Shown here in pieces: positions 47,763 through 58,574 of a stretch of DNA of 64,000 nucleotides (position 1 is the stretch's first letter; each line of letters begins with the position of its first letter). This stretch comes from Emydura subglobosa (lineage: Eukaryota; Chordata; Testudines; Chelidae), in the NCBI GenBank assembly GCA_007922225.1, contig ML680053.1:19020694-19084693 (forward strand), written 5' to 3'. The position numbers and the translations under genes are program-made. Under the pieces are notes generated by a model, which saw only the letters and a list, made by a program, of their open reading frames with translations, ran no database searches and was not told where the DNA came from.

Positions 47763-49582
47763 AGGCTGCTTGTTTATGTAGTTTTAAAGGCTCTTCCAGG
47801 TGGCATGAGTTGCACAGAAGAAGGTTCAGTCATCAATTTTGGTGAATCTGTGACAAGAGACCGAGGATTCAGGTGCTTTTGGAGTGGAGAAGACTATGAA
47901 GACAGATTGTTCAAGTCATAGACAGGAGCCAAGTCTGTGGAGTGTTTCACCAAATAGGCAGGACAAATATGAAGGGGTTCCTGAAGTGATTTCAGATATT
48001 TTAGCTGCTTGCCTACATATAGAAAAATAAAGTAGCATACTGGTGAATTTGCCCCTAATCTATAGGTGACAAAGGCAAGGATAACTGTAACATGGTCTGT
48101 GTCTGAGAGGAAAGATCACAATTCCATTATCATCCATGGATGATAAAAATGTGCTTTTGGATACAGCTGCAACTTGTAAGCAGCCAGGGATTCAATAGAT
48201 TCCCTTGGCTGTGCACGTTATTTACAACAGGAGGACAAAAACCTTTCTGTCAAAGAAATAAATATCAGTTCTTCAGTATCCTAAGGCTGTTTGTCTCAGA
48301 TCATTATCATCACTTCTCTCTTGTCTTTGACTGAACTTTAGCCAGATAGTCCTTAACCAGGTCTCTGCCCTGGATAGACCCTTTAAGATCAGAGACTGCG
48401 CCATTCCCATTTCAAAGAAAAGGAGAATTAGAGCACAGAACAATCACCGTATTGGAACAGAAATTATTATGTTCACCTACATAAACTCTAATATGACATT
48501 AAGAGCTACTTCGCAGGAGTACTGATACACAACTAAGAATGTAATGATTGAATGTAGGACCTCTCAAGTTATTTTTATTAGAAATATTTGGTAATTGACT
48601 GTCAATGTTTTAAATAGAGTGACCAAATGCTACACACAGTATTCCCTAATAGGACCCATCAAAGTCCTCCTCCTTAATGATACACTGTATCCTAGGAGAG
48701 ATTGCGGGTTCCAGCTTGTTCAATCTTGATCTGAGCCATGATTTCTCTAGGACCTACATTCTGGGGCTTGTCTCCAAGATCCACTCTTCTGTAGTACAGT
48801 ATAGTTTATTTCGGTTTACTTAAACTAGATATATATATCAGTCTTGCAGCAACCTCTGAATACAAACTTGAGTTGGGTGAGATTTAGAAAACCCATATTT
48901 ATATTATATGACAACTGAAATTCATTTTGAGGTAATTACGAGAGTAGTATGTTTTGTGTTTTATAGATATTGCATAGAAGTAAACTACATATAGTGAATA
49001 ATGTTGCATTCATTGTTTGCACCTCTCTGATAGCACATTTCGCCAAAGAGACATGTCTTTGATACATTAAGCTTAGGTGTTATGAAAAAAAGCAATAATA
49101 AAATGTCTACATATTTCAATGTTTGAATTATAATGGTTGACAAAATAAGGTTTTTGCTTCAACTCTTTAAATTACTGCTTGAAATGGGAATGCTTTAAGC
49201 CACTTAAGGTTTGATTTATAAAACTGTTATTTACTGTTTATGCAGTTTCTTTGCATAGTTTACTTGGTAAAGCATGGAATATGTTGATTTTACATAAATT
49301 TTTTTATGGAAACTCTTGTGAATGTTAGCCTCATCATTTTGGTTTTAAAAGTGCACATTAAGGCAAAAGAGGATTGAAGATCTGAAAGAAATGCTTTGCT
49401 CTCAGCATTAGCATGTGTTACACTGCTTTTTATTGTATTTAAAGAATAGTAGTCACATTTTATTATAAGGGCATTGCAAAAGTTAAATCTGCCTGGAGGA
49501 ATATCAGACTGCCACTAAACTTGTTGGCACAGGGTCTTCTTTGAATTTATAAGTCTCTAAGTAGATAGGTTTTTGTCTACAT

Positions 49583-49830
49583 CAGCGGTTCTCAACCAGT
49601 GGTACACCAGTGGTACGCCAAAGAAGGCTGGGTGGTAAGTGAGCTGTACCGCGCCGCCGAATCCGCCGCCGGTGGAAGGGCCCTCCCTCCCACCCTCGTG
49701 AAACTGTGCTGCCGAAAAGAGGAAAAGGCGGAAGGGTTTCGGCGGAGGGAATTGTTCCCCCCATGGAGCCCGCTGCGAAACCCCGCCGCCGCCGAAAGTC
49801 CCGGCCCCTTTTTTTTCCAGAATTTTCCTT
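49583..49830. mobile_element. hAT-like MITE 5' part with GC-rich interior
   Basis: It starts cagcggttctcaaccagtgg, close to the left end of the 26.4-kb hAT MITE (cagtggttttcaacctgtgg). The interior 49650-49812 is a striking CpG-rich run (gccgccgaatccgccgccgg) compared with the AT-rich flanks. The matching right end is not found before 49850, so the copy is probably truncated. The overlapping short ORFs are by-products of composition. Confidence 0.6.
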
Positions 49831-50144
49831 AGCTTGAGTCTCTCAGTTTAGTCAGTCCTCTCACATCTGAGATGTAGAAAATGGCTGAGCAAGTGTGGGA
49901 AGGTCAGCAGAAAACAAATAATGCTCCTTTTGTGTTAAGGCCGTGCGCCTTGGCCTGACTTTGTTTTTCTTTAAGAAGTCTCAAATGTTCTGTGTAAGAG
50001 CATTAACTTATCAAGCACCCCCAGCCTCTTCTCAGCAGCAGCCAAAAAGGAGCAGAGCCATACATCTCACAATGGAACCTTCAAATCCCAAGCTACAATA
50101 CTTGGAGACACATTCCTCTTTCCTCATGGACTTATCTTCTCAGA

Positions 50145-50268
50145 GCAGGTCTACACTAGAAACTTGCATCGTTGCAGATGCACTGGGAGAGAGCTATTCA
50201 GTCAGCTTAATAAGTCCACATCCGTGAGAGGCAGTAGCTATATTGACTCTGATAGATTAGGCTATTAT
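50145..50268. mobile_element. MITE fragment (gtctacac family)
   Basis: The words caggtctacactagaaactt, actgggagagagctattcag, cttaataagtccacatccgt and gagaggcagtagctatattg match a hAT-like turtle MITE with a gggagagctctcccg core, related in wording to the element at 8.2-8.5 kb. Only one side is present. Confidence 0.6.
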
Positions 50269-50839
50269 GGCACCTGGAGTATAGCTACAGAATCCTAAAC
50301 CTAAGAAATAACCATCACTTAATAGGAAAAAGTCTATTGTCAAAATCTCCTGAGCTCCACAAAACATGTCTAAAGTAGTTTCTGCTTGCTGGTGTTATTT
50401 TGGTTCTCTCTTTAAATATCAAGAATTGCTCTTCCAATGACTTAGGAATTCATCCAAAGTCCATACAGTTCATAAAACTCTGTCCTGGACTTCTCTGCTG
50501 CTGATTTAGACTTCTTGGCTTCTCTTCATGCATCCTCAATTGTATCATGCAATTGAGCCTGACTCCTCCTGGAAGTGTTTTAATGTTAAAGATTTTTGTC
50601 TTATGGCAGAATAGCACTGGATTCTTGAAGTTGACCCCTCCTCCACACTCAGAGGTGATTCATATAGTTATGGAGTATAGCAATAAAGGACTATGCTAAC
50701 CCTATGCATCCTGTAGTCTAGTTACTAACTGAATATAAGTGACTGACTCTTCTTTCACCTTCCTGGCTACCTTAGCTTGACTTCAAGCTAAAAACTAAGA
50801 AGACAAAAATGTAACTATTTCTTCTAAAATGGATTCTGT

Positions 50840-52575
50840 CATAGGAATGCTGGATTGTGAGGGACATCAAGAATTCAAGTCCAGCCCCCTGCACTGAGCC
50901 TGGACTAAGTAAATGTACACCATCCCTGACAGATGTCTGTCCAACCTTCCTTGGAAGCCTATTCCAGTGCTTAACTGCTTTAGAAAGTTAGAAAAGTTTT
51001 TCCTTATCTCTAACCTAAATCTCCCTTGCTGCAGATTAAACCCATTCTTGCTTTACCTTCGGTGGACATGGAGAACAACTGACCACCATCCTCTTTATAA
51101 TAGCCCTTAACATATTTGAAGACTATCTGGTCCCCACTCACTCTTCGTTTCTCAAGACTAAACATGCCCAGATTTTTTTAACTTCTCCTCATAGGTCAGG
51201 TTTTCTAAACCTTTTATCATTTTCTGTTGTTCTCTGGACTGTCTCCAGTTTGTCCATATCTTTCCTAAAGTATGGCACTCAGAACTGGACACAGTATTCC
51301 AGTTGAGACCACACTGGTGCCGTGTAGACAATTACCTCTTGTATCTTACATATAACACTCCTGTTAATACACCCTAGAATGTTATTAGTCTTTTTTGCAA
51401 CTGCATCAAATTGTTGACTCATATTCAATTGGTGATCCACTATAACCCACATACCTTTTTCAATAGTACTACCACCTAGCCAGTTATTCCCCATTTTGTA
51501 GATGTTCATTTGAGTTTTCCTTCCTAAGTAAAATACTTTGCACTTACCTTTATTGAATTTCATCTTGCTGAATTCAGACCAATACTCCACTTTTTCAAGG
51601 TTGTTTTGAATTCATCTTCCAAAGTACTTGCAATCCCTCCCACCTGGGTGTCATCTGCAGACTTTATAAGCACACTCTCCATTCCATTATCCATGTCATT
51701 AATGAAAATATTGGATAGTACTGGACCCAGGACTGACCCTGTGGGACCCCACTAGGTATGCCCTCCAGTTTGACAATGAACCATTGATAACAATTCACTG
51801 AATACAGTCTTTCAATCAGTTGTGCACCCACCTTATATTAATTTATCTCAGACCTCATTTCACTAATTTGTTTATGAGAATGCCATGTGAGACTGTGTCA
51901 AAAGCCTTACTAAAATCAAGATGTATCATATCTACAGCTTCCTCCTGATCCACTAGGCCAGTAACCCTGTCAAAGAAGGAAATTAGATTCATTTGGCATG
52001 ATTTGTTCTTGACAAATCAATGCTGAGTAGTCCTTATAATTTATCCACTAGGTGCTTAGAAAATGATAATTTTAATAATTTCTTCCAGTATCTTTCCAGA
52101 TGTTAAAGGTAGGCTGACTGGTCTATAATTCCCTGCATCCTCTTCGTTCCCCCTTTTAAAGATAGGTACTGTATGTGCCCTTCTCCAATGCTGTGGGACC
52201 TCACATGTCCTCTGTGAGTTATCCAAGATAATTGGTAATGGTTTTGAGATTGCTTTAGGTAGTTCCTTAAGTACCCTAGGATGAATTTAATCAGGCTCTG
52301 CTGACTTGAATACATCTAGCTTATCTAAATATTCTTTAACTTGTACTTTCCCCATTTTGGCTTGCTTTCTTTCCCTCTTGTTGTTCATATTAATTGTGTT
52401 GAGTATCTGCTCTCAATTAATCTTTTTAATGAAGACTGAAGCAAAATAGGCCTTAAACACTCTAGCCTTTTTGATGTCATCAGTTATTAACTCTCCTTCC
52501 CTACTAAGTGGAAGAAGACCTACATTTTCCTTTGTCTTTTCCTTGCTCCTAGTGTACTTTAAGTCATGACTGTCT
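50840..52575 (-). mobile_element. CR1 LINE, antisense, about 1.7 kb
   Basis: The + strand begins with the reversed 3' UTR (aagtccagccccctgcactg). Reading the minus strand gives ORF2 from the EN-RT linker through RT to the C-terminus. 51279-51590 encodes FNKGKCKVF, VDHQLNMSQQFD and LEYCVQF, and 52103-52315 covers the region before the RT fingers. Several frameshifts and stops separate them. The 5' part ends near 52575, inside ORF2. Inactive. Confidence 0.85.
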
Positions 52576-53029
52576 GCTTTGGAAAATTCTCTCTCTTTAG
52601 CGAGATCTATGCAACCTGGTAGGCTTCTCTAGAACAACACATGAACAGACTCTTCAAGAGATCTTATGAATGTTGTCTCATTTGGCACTATTTCCCAACA
52701 TCAGAAATTCACACGGAACTATTTGCTGAATATTTTAATGTACCCAGTAGGATTTCCATTTTGCTTTATGAAATAACAGTACAGTTCTTCCCAGAACACT
52801 TCCCAGCTGTCAGCCACAACATCAGCTGTGGTGACTATGGACCATGACACCTTTTTGTATATTATTTCTATACAAGTGATATGGCATTCATGTATGGAGA
52901 CCTAAAAGAAGTATGAACCCACCTGTGTTGGTGCTCCAAAATAATCCAATGTCATTACTTGCTTATGCTTGTTTGTGTAAGACATTATTTTACATTGTTT
53001 CTTTTCTAGTAACACTTAGCGGCCCCATT

Positions 53030-53155
53030 TGGGAACCAGAGTCCCATTGTGCTAGACACTGTACACATATTATGATCTGCACTCCAAAGATTTTACAATT
53101 TAAGTATATAAAAACAGAAAAAAGGTGATGCAACAATCAGATGTGGGATACGGAG
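53030..53155. repeat. Ancient interspersed repeat (attgtgctagacactgtaca)
   Basis: The words cagagtcccattgtgctaga, cactgtacacata and caaagattttacaattta follow a dispersed sauropsid sequence that usually reads cccattgtgctaggcactgt ... aaagagcttacaatctaa. I cannot assign the class; it may be L2- or CORE-SINE-related. Confidence 0.5.
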
Positions 53156-53449
53156 TCAGGTTATGATTAGGGCAATAAGTAGCAGTTACAGCACACTAGC
53201 TGCCTAGATGTGGAATGTTTTGAAAGCATCACAACAGAAGTGAATTTTAAGGAGCAATTTCATGATGGACAATGTAGAGGCTTTGTGGATTTTTAAATGG
53301 AAGTTGTCTGATTCATAAGGGACAGCATGGGAAAAAATGCAGATGTATTTGAGACTAACTGGACTATCAGATAATAAATGCTGCCGCACTGTTGCCAAAT
53401 GTGGAGACATTCTTATAAGCAAAATCCTATGTAGTAACTTAGCTAGGAG

Positions 53450-54037
53450 ATCATATAGTCCAACCCCCTGCTCAAAGCAGGACCAACCCCAACTTAAATC
53501 ATCCCAGCCAGGGCTTTGTCAAGCCTCACCTTAAAAATCTCTAAGGATGGAAATTCCACCACCTCCCTCGGTAACCCATTCCAGTGCTTCACCACCCTCC
53601 TAGTGAAAAACATTTTCCTAATATCCAACCTAGGCCTCCCCCACTGCAACTTGAGATCATCGCTCCTTGTTCTGTCATCTGCCACCACTGAGAACAGCCT
53701 AGTTCTATCTTCCCTGGAACCCCCCCTTGAGGTAGTTAAAGGCTGCTATCAAATCCCCCCTCATTCTTCCCTTCTGCAGTCTAAACAAGCTCAGTTCCCT
53801 CAGCTTCTTCTCATAAGTCATGTGCTCCAGTCCCCTAATCACTTTTGTTGCCCTCCGCTGGACTCTCTCCAATTTGTCCACATCCTTCCCGTAGAGAGGG
53901 ACCCAAAACTGGACACAGTACTCCAAAAGTGGCCTCACCAATGCTATATAGAGGGGAATAATCACTTCCTTTGTTCTGCTGGCAATGTTCCTACTAATGC
54001 AGCCCATAATGCTGTTAGCCTTCTTGGCAATAAGGGC
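53450..54037 (-). mobile_element. CR1 LINE 3' part, antisense, well preserved
   Basis: On the minus strand, 53705-54007 encodes the ORF2 thumb region ([48 protein letters not shown]). After a frame break, 53494-53688 encodes the C-terminus ([20 protein letters not shown]). The 3' end (tagtccaaccccctgctcaa reversed) is complete to about 53450. The upstream end stops abruptly at about 54037. It is of the same subfamily as the sense copy at 55.8-58.6 kb. The + strand ORF 53516-54061 is its antisense shadow. Confidence 0.9.
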
Positions 54038-55770
54038 AGGTCAGACCTTTGTGATCTCTAAGTGAGCAAATTGCCAATTGCAAAGCTAAGGAGTGTTTCA
54101 AAAGATTATGAAATTAATGCTGTCCCAACATTCAATTTACACAGCCTTTGCTTAAATCATTCCCTGCTTAGTCCCCAACCCAAAGAGAATATGAGTGGTG
54201 AGGAGGCTAGATCTAGACATAAAGGTGTTAGAACATTTCTGCAATTTACCTCCATTTTCAGATACTTCCACTCAACTTTTTCTTCTCTCATTTCCCATTG
54301 CTTCCCACATCACCATCATCTCATCCCTCACTCTTCAGTTTCTTTCAGCAATAGGAGATCTACGCTTTAAAAAAATTCTCAGAAAACTCTTTTTCCAGAG
54401 TATATTCTTACTGTTTATTTCTTAATCATATACTGCATCTCATCTAAATATTAACTAGCAGTAACAGCACCCGGAACATTAATGTAACACTAGGTAATCA
54501 CTCAACGCACTCTACAATAATTTTCCTTTCATCCTCAATTGCTATTTAGTGTTGTCATATTCATCATGAGAGATGTTCTCCTAGTCAGAAAGAATATGAA
54601 GTTCCATTATATTTGCTTATATTTGCATAAAGATTCACCATTGGATGGATTTATGCCAAACTCTCTCTTGATTGCAGAGAGCATTTCCTTTTTTCCTGAC
54701 TCTGTGCACCATCCCTTGCTGGCTGTCCCTGCAAAGGGGTCTAGCTGCTGACAGTTGACCTCTGTGAAAAGAACCACATCACATGTCTAATTTTGCTTCC
54801 GTTCTCTCTAAATCTTGGAAATGTGAACATAAATGTTGTAGCCTGCCTTTCATATCATAATAGTTTTTGTGGCAATGATGTACCAGCACTTTGTCAGCTG
54901 TGCTACAGGCTCACTAGACAGCCCAATATTAGTAATTTACTGTCTTTCTTTTCAACATCCCAGGATACGTACACTGGGCAGGATACCACAGTCACTTGTT
55001 GCTGTACAAAGAGCTTGCTAGCATGAATAGTCCCATTGCTGCAACTGATGGTAGTCAGCACTGTTGTCAGTATCAGGTGCTCCTAAGTTGCACCAAATAT
55101 TGTAAAACATGACTTTAAACATTGTTGGTGACTGGCCCACTACAGTATCTGGGGACACTGATTTTCTCCTTCCCTTCTTGAATAGACTGACAGGAATGAT
55201 GAACAATCATATTAAAAGATTATGCCCTCCAGGGATGACGATTCCTTCTGCAGTTTGATTTTGGCCTTTCAAGGAGTCAGTATGGCAACTTGCAACTGCT
55301 GTGGCCACCATATTACACACATCATGAAGTGTGGAATTCTAGTCAGAAAGGGGAAATTATGAAGTAAAATTCCCAGTGTTAGCATTGCATTCAGTGCTAT
55401 TGCACTCAGTGCTATTGACTCACACTGCAGACTCTCTTTGCTCTGGCTATTGGACTAGGTAAAAAAGGTCTCATGCTTTTCTTAGGACTGTCCAAAAATT
55501 ATAAAAGTGACCAAAGAGATTTACTGATAAATGGCTTCTAACTTGTTTTGGTTGTTACTGGCTAGTTTATTTGGAATTGTTCTAATTCTGAGGGAGCAGT
55601 AGGTTCTGGAAATATACTTCATATATTTTGTAATTCTGAAAAGAAAGGGGACACTAGCTCATCTTGAATCTGAAATGGGTGAATCGAGATTCAAAACTCA
55701 AATGGTGTTATTTTGGTCTACCCTAACTCTGATAGACTGAGAAGATTTCTTTGACTGAATAGCATTAAAG

Positions 55771-55986
55771 GATGTCCACGTACGCCCAGGTAGGGACCAT
55801 CGCATTGTGGAAGTAAATGCGTGGTTACGCAGGTGGTGTCGGAGAGAGGGCTTTCGATTCTTCAATCATGGGAGGTTGTTCCAGGAAGAAGGATTACTGG
55901 GAAGAGATGGGATTCATCTAACGAAGAGAGGGAAGAGTATCTTTGCGGACAGGCTGGCTAATCTAGTGAGGAGGGCTTTAAACTAG
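55771..55986 (+). pseudogene. CR1 ORF1 C-terminal esterase-like fragment
   Basis: An open frame without a start codon of its own ends at TAG 55984-55986. It reads VHVRPGRDHRIVEVNAWLRR, WCRREGFRFFNHG, RLFQEEGLLGRDGIHLTKRG and [17 protein letters not shown]. The GRDGIHLT block is the final Asp-x-x-His motif of the SGNH-hydrolase/esterase domain found in CR1 ORF1. The N-terminal zinc-finger or coiled-coil part and the catalytic Ser block are missing through 5' truncation. ORF2 begins 3 bp further downstream, matching the tight ORF1-ORF2 spacing of the family. Confidence 0.85.
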
Positions 55987-55988
55987 GT

Positions 55989-58574
55989 TTGATGGGGGAC
56001 AGATACCTAAGCCCAAAGGTAAGTGGGGAAGTGGAACACCACAAGGAAGCGGAAGGAGGAAGGTGCAGCAGGGGAGGCCTCCTGATTCATACTGAGAAAG
56101 TAGGACAATTGGCTAGTTATCTCAAGTGCCTATACACAAATGCAAGAAGCCTGGGAAACGAGCAGGAGGAATTGGAAGTCCTGGCACAGTCAAGAAACTA
56201 TGACATGATTGGAATAACTGAGACTTGGTGGAGTAACTCACACAACTGGAGCACTGTCATGGATGGGTATAAACTGTTCAGGAAGGACAGGCAGGGGCGA
56301 AAGGGTGGAGGAGTTGCACTGTATGTAAGAGAGCTCTATGATTGCTCTGAACTCCAATATGAAACTGGAGATAAGACAGTTGAGAGTCTGTGGGTTAAGC
56401 TTAGAAGCAAGAACAATAAGGGTGATATCGTGGTGGGTGTCTGTTACAGACCACCAGACCAGGAGGACAAGATAGATGAGGCTTTCTTCAGTCAACTAGG
56501 GAAAGTTTCCAGTTCACAGGACCTGATTCTCATGGGGGACTTCAATCATCCTGACATCTGCTGGAGGAGCAATACAGCAGAACACAAACAATCCAGGAAG
56601 TTTTTGGATAGTGTTGCAGACAACTTCCTGGTTGAAGTGCTGGAGCAACCAACTACGGGCTGTGCTTCTCTTGACCTGCTGCTCACAAACAGGGAAGAAT
56701 TGGTAGGGGAAGTAGAAGTGGGTGGCAACCTGGGCAGCAGTGACCATGAGATAGTCGAGTTCAGGATCCTGACAAAAGGAAGAAAGGAGAACAGCAGGAT
56801 ATGGACCATAGACTTCAGAAAAGCAGACTTTGTCTCCCTTAGGGAGCTGATGGGCAGGATTCTCTGGGAGGCTAATATGAGGGAGAAAGGAATCCAAGAG
56901 AGCTGGCTGGATTTTAAAGAAACCTTATTGAGGGCGCAGGAACAAACATCCCGATGTGCAGTAAAAATAGCAAATATGGTAGGCGTTGAGCTTGGCTTAA
57001 CAGAATGGGAAGGAGGTGAACATCCCGCAGTGCTGAAGGAACAGGTCCAAGACTATTTAGAAAGATTGGACATACACAAGTCTATGGGGCCAGATGCAAT
57101 GCATCCTAGGGTGCTGAGGGAGTTGGCTGATGTGATTTCAGAGCTATTGGCTATTATATTTGAAAGTTCGTGGCAATTGGGGGAGGTCCCTGATGACGGG
57201 AAAAAAGCAAATATAGTGCCCATCTTCAAGAAAGGAAGGAAAGAGGATCCAGGGAACTACAGACTGGTCAGCCTCACCTCAATCCTTGGAAAAATCATGG
57301 ATCAGGTCCTCAAGGAATCCATTTTAAGATATTTGGAAGAGAGGAAGGTGATCAGGAACAGTCAACATAGATTCACCAAGGGAAAGTCATGCCTGACCAA
57401 CCTGATTGCTTTCTATGAAGAGGTGACTGGCTCTGTGGATGTGGGGAAAGCGGTGGACGTGATATACCTGGACTTTAGCAAAGCTTTTGATACGGTCTCT
57501 CACAGTATTCTTATCAGCAAGTTAAAGAAGTATGGGTTGGATGAATGGATTATAAAATGGATAGAGAACTGGCTAGAGCATAGGGCTCAACGAGTAGTGA
57601 TCAATGGCTCCGTGTCTAGCTGGCAGCCGGTCACAAGCGGAGTGCCCCAGGGGGCGGTCCTGAGGCCGGTTTTGTTCAACATCTTCATTAATGATCTGGA
57701 GGATGGGGTAGATTGCACCCTCAGCAAGTTTGCAGATGACACTAAGCTAGGGGGAGTGGTAGAAACCCTGGAAGGTAGGGATAGGATACAGAAGGACCTA
57801 AACAAAGTGGAGGATTGGGCCAAAAGAAATCTGATGAGGTTCAGCAAGGACAAGTGCAGAGTCCTGCACTTTGGACGGAAGAATCCCAGACATAGCTACA
57901 GACTGGGTACCGAAGAGCTAGGCAGCAGTTCTGCAGAAAAGGACTTGGGGGTAACAGTGGATAAGAAGCTGGATGTGAGTCAGCAGCGTGCCCTGGTTGC
58001 CAAGAAGGCTAATGGCATATTGGGCAGCATTAGTAGGAGCATTGCCATCAGATCGCGGGAAGTGATTATTCCCCTCTATTCGGCATTGGTGAGGCCGCAT
58101 TTGGAGTATTGTGTCCAGTTTTTGGCCCCCCACTACAAAAAGGATGTGGAGAAGTTGGAGAGAGTCTAGCAGAGGGCAACAAAAATGATTAGGGGGCTGG
58201 AGCACAATACTTATGAGGAGAGGCTGAGGGAACTAGGCTTGTTTAGTCTGCAGAAGAGAAGAATGAGGGGGGATTTGATAGCAGCCTTTAACTACCTGAA
58301 AAGGGGTTCCAGGGAGGATGGAGCTAGGCTGATCTCAGTGGTGGCAGATGACAGAACAAGTAGCAACGGTCTCAAATTGCAGTGGGTGAGATCTAGGTTG
58401 GACATTAGGAAAAAGTTTTTCACTAGGAGGGTGGTGAAGCACTGGAATGGGTTAACTAGAGAGGTGTTGGAATCTCCATATTTAGAGGTTTTTAAGCTGT
58501 GGCTTGAGAAAGCTCTGGCTGGGATGATTTGGCTGAGGTTTGTCCTGCTTTTAGCAGGGGGTTGGACTAGATGA
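55989..58574 (+). pseudogene. CR1 ORF2 (endonuclease-reverse transcriptase) with one premature stop
   Basis: A single frame runs 862 codons, interrupted only by TAG at 58167, where relatives have Gln (ERV-Q-RATK). The APE-type endonuclease lies in roughly residues 45-270: [24 protein letters not shown] and SSDHEIVEF. The reverse transcriptase follows: [42 protein letters not shown] and the catalytic [10 protein letters not shown] (GCAGATGAC near 57732). After the stop the frame continues as the usual C-terminus, [15 protein letters not shown] to AGGWTR. The EN-RT connector between [10 protein letters not shown] and EEDQV-like LKEQVQDYL appears to lack about 130 residues usual in turtle CR1, without loss of frame. 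Not functional as it stands. Confidence 0.92.

Noticed and set aside
53516..54061. 181-codon + strand open frame
   Set aside because: It is antisense to a CR1 ORF2 C-terminal segment on the minus strand; the minus-strand protein is clearly the original.
56514..56897. 127-codon minus-strand frame
   Set aside because: It is an antisense shadow of the CR1 endonuclease domain on the + strand.
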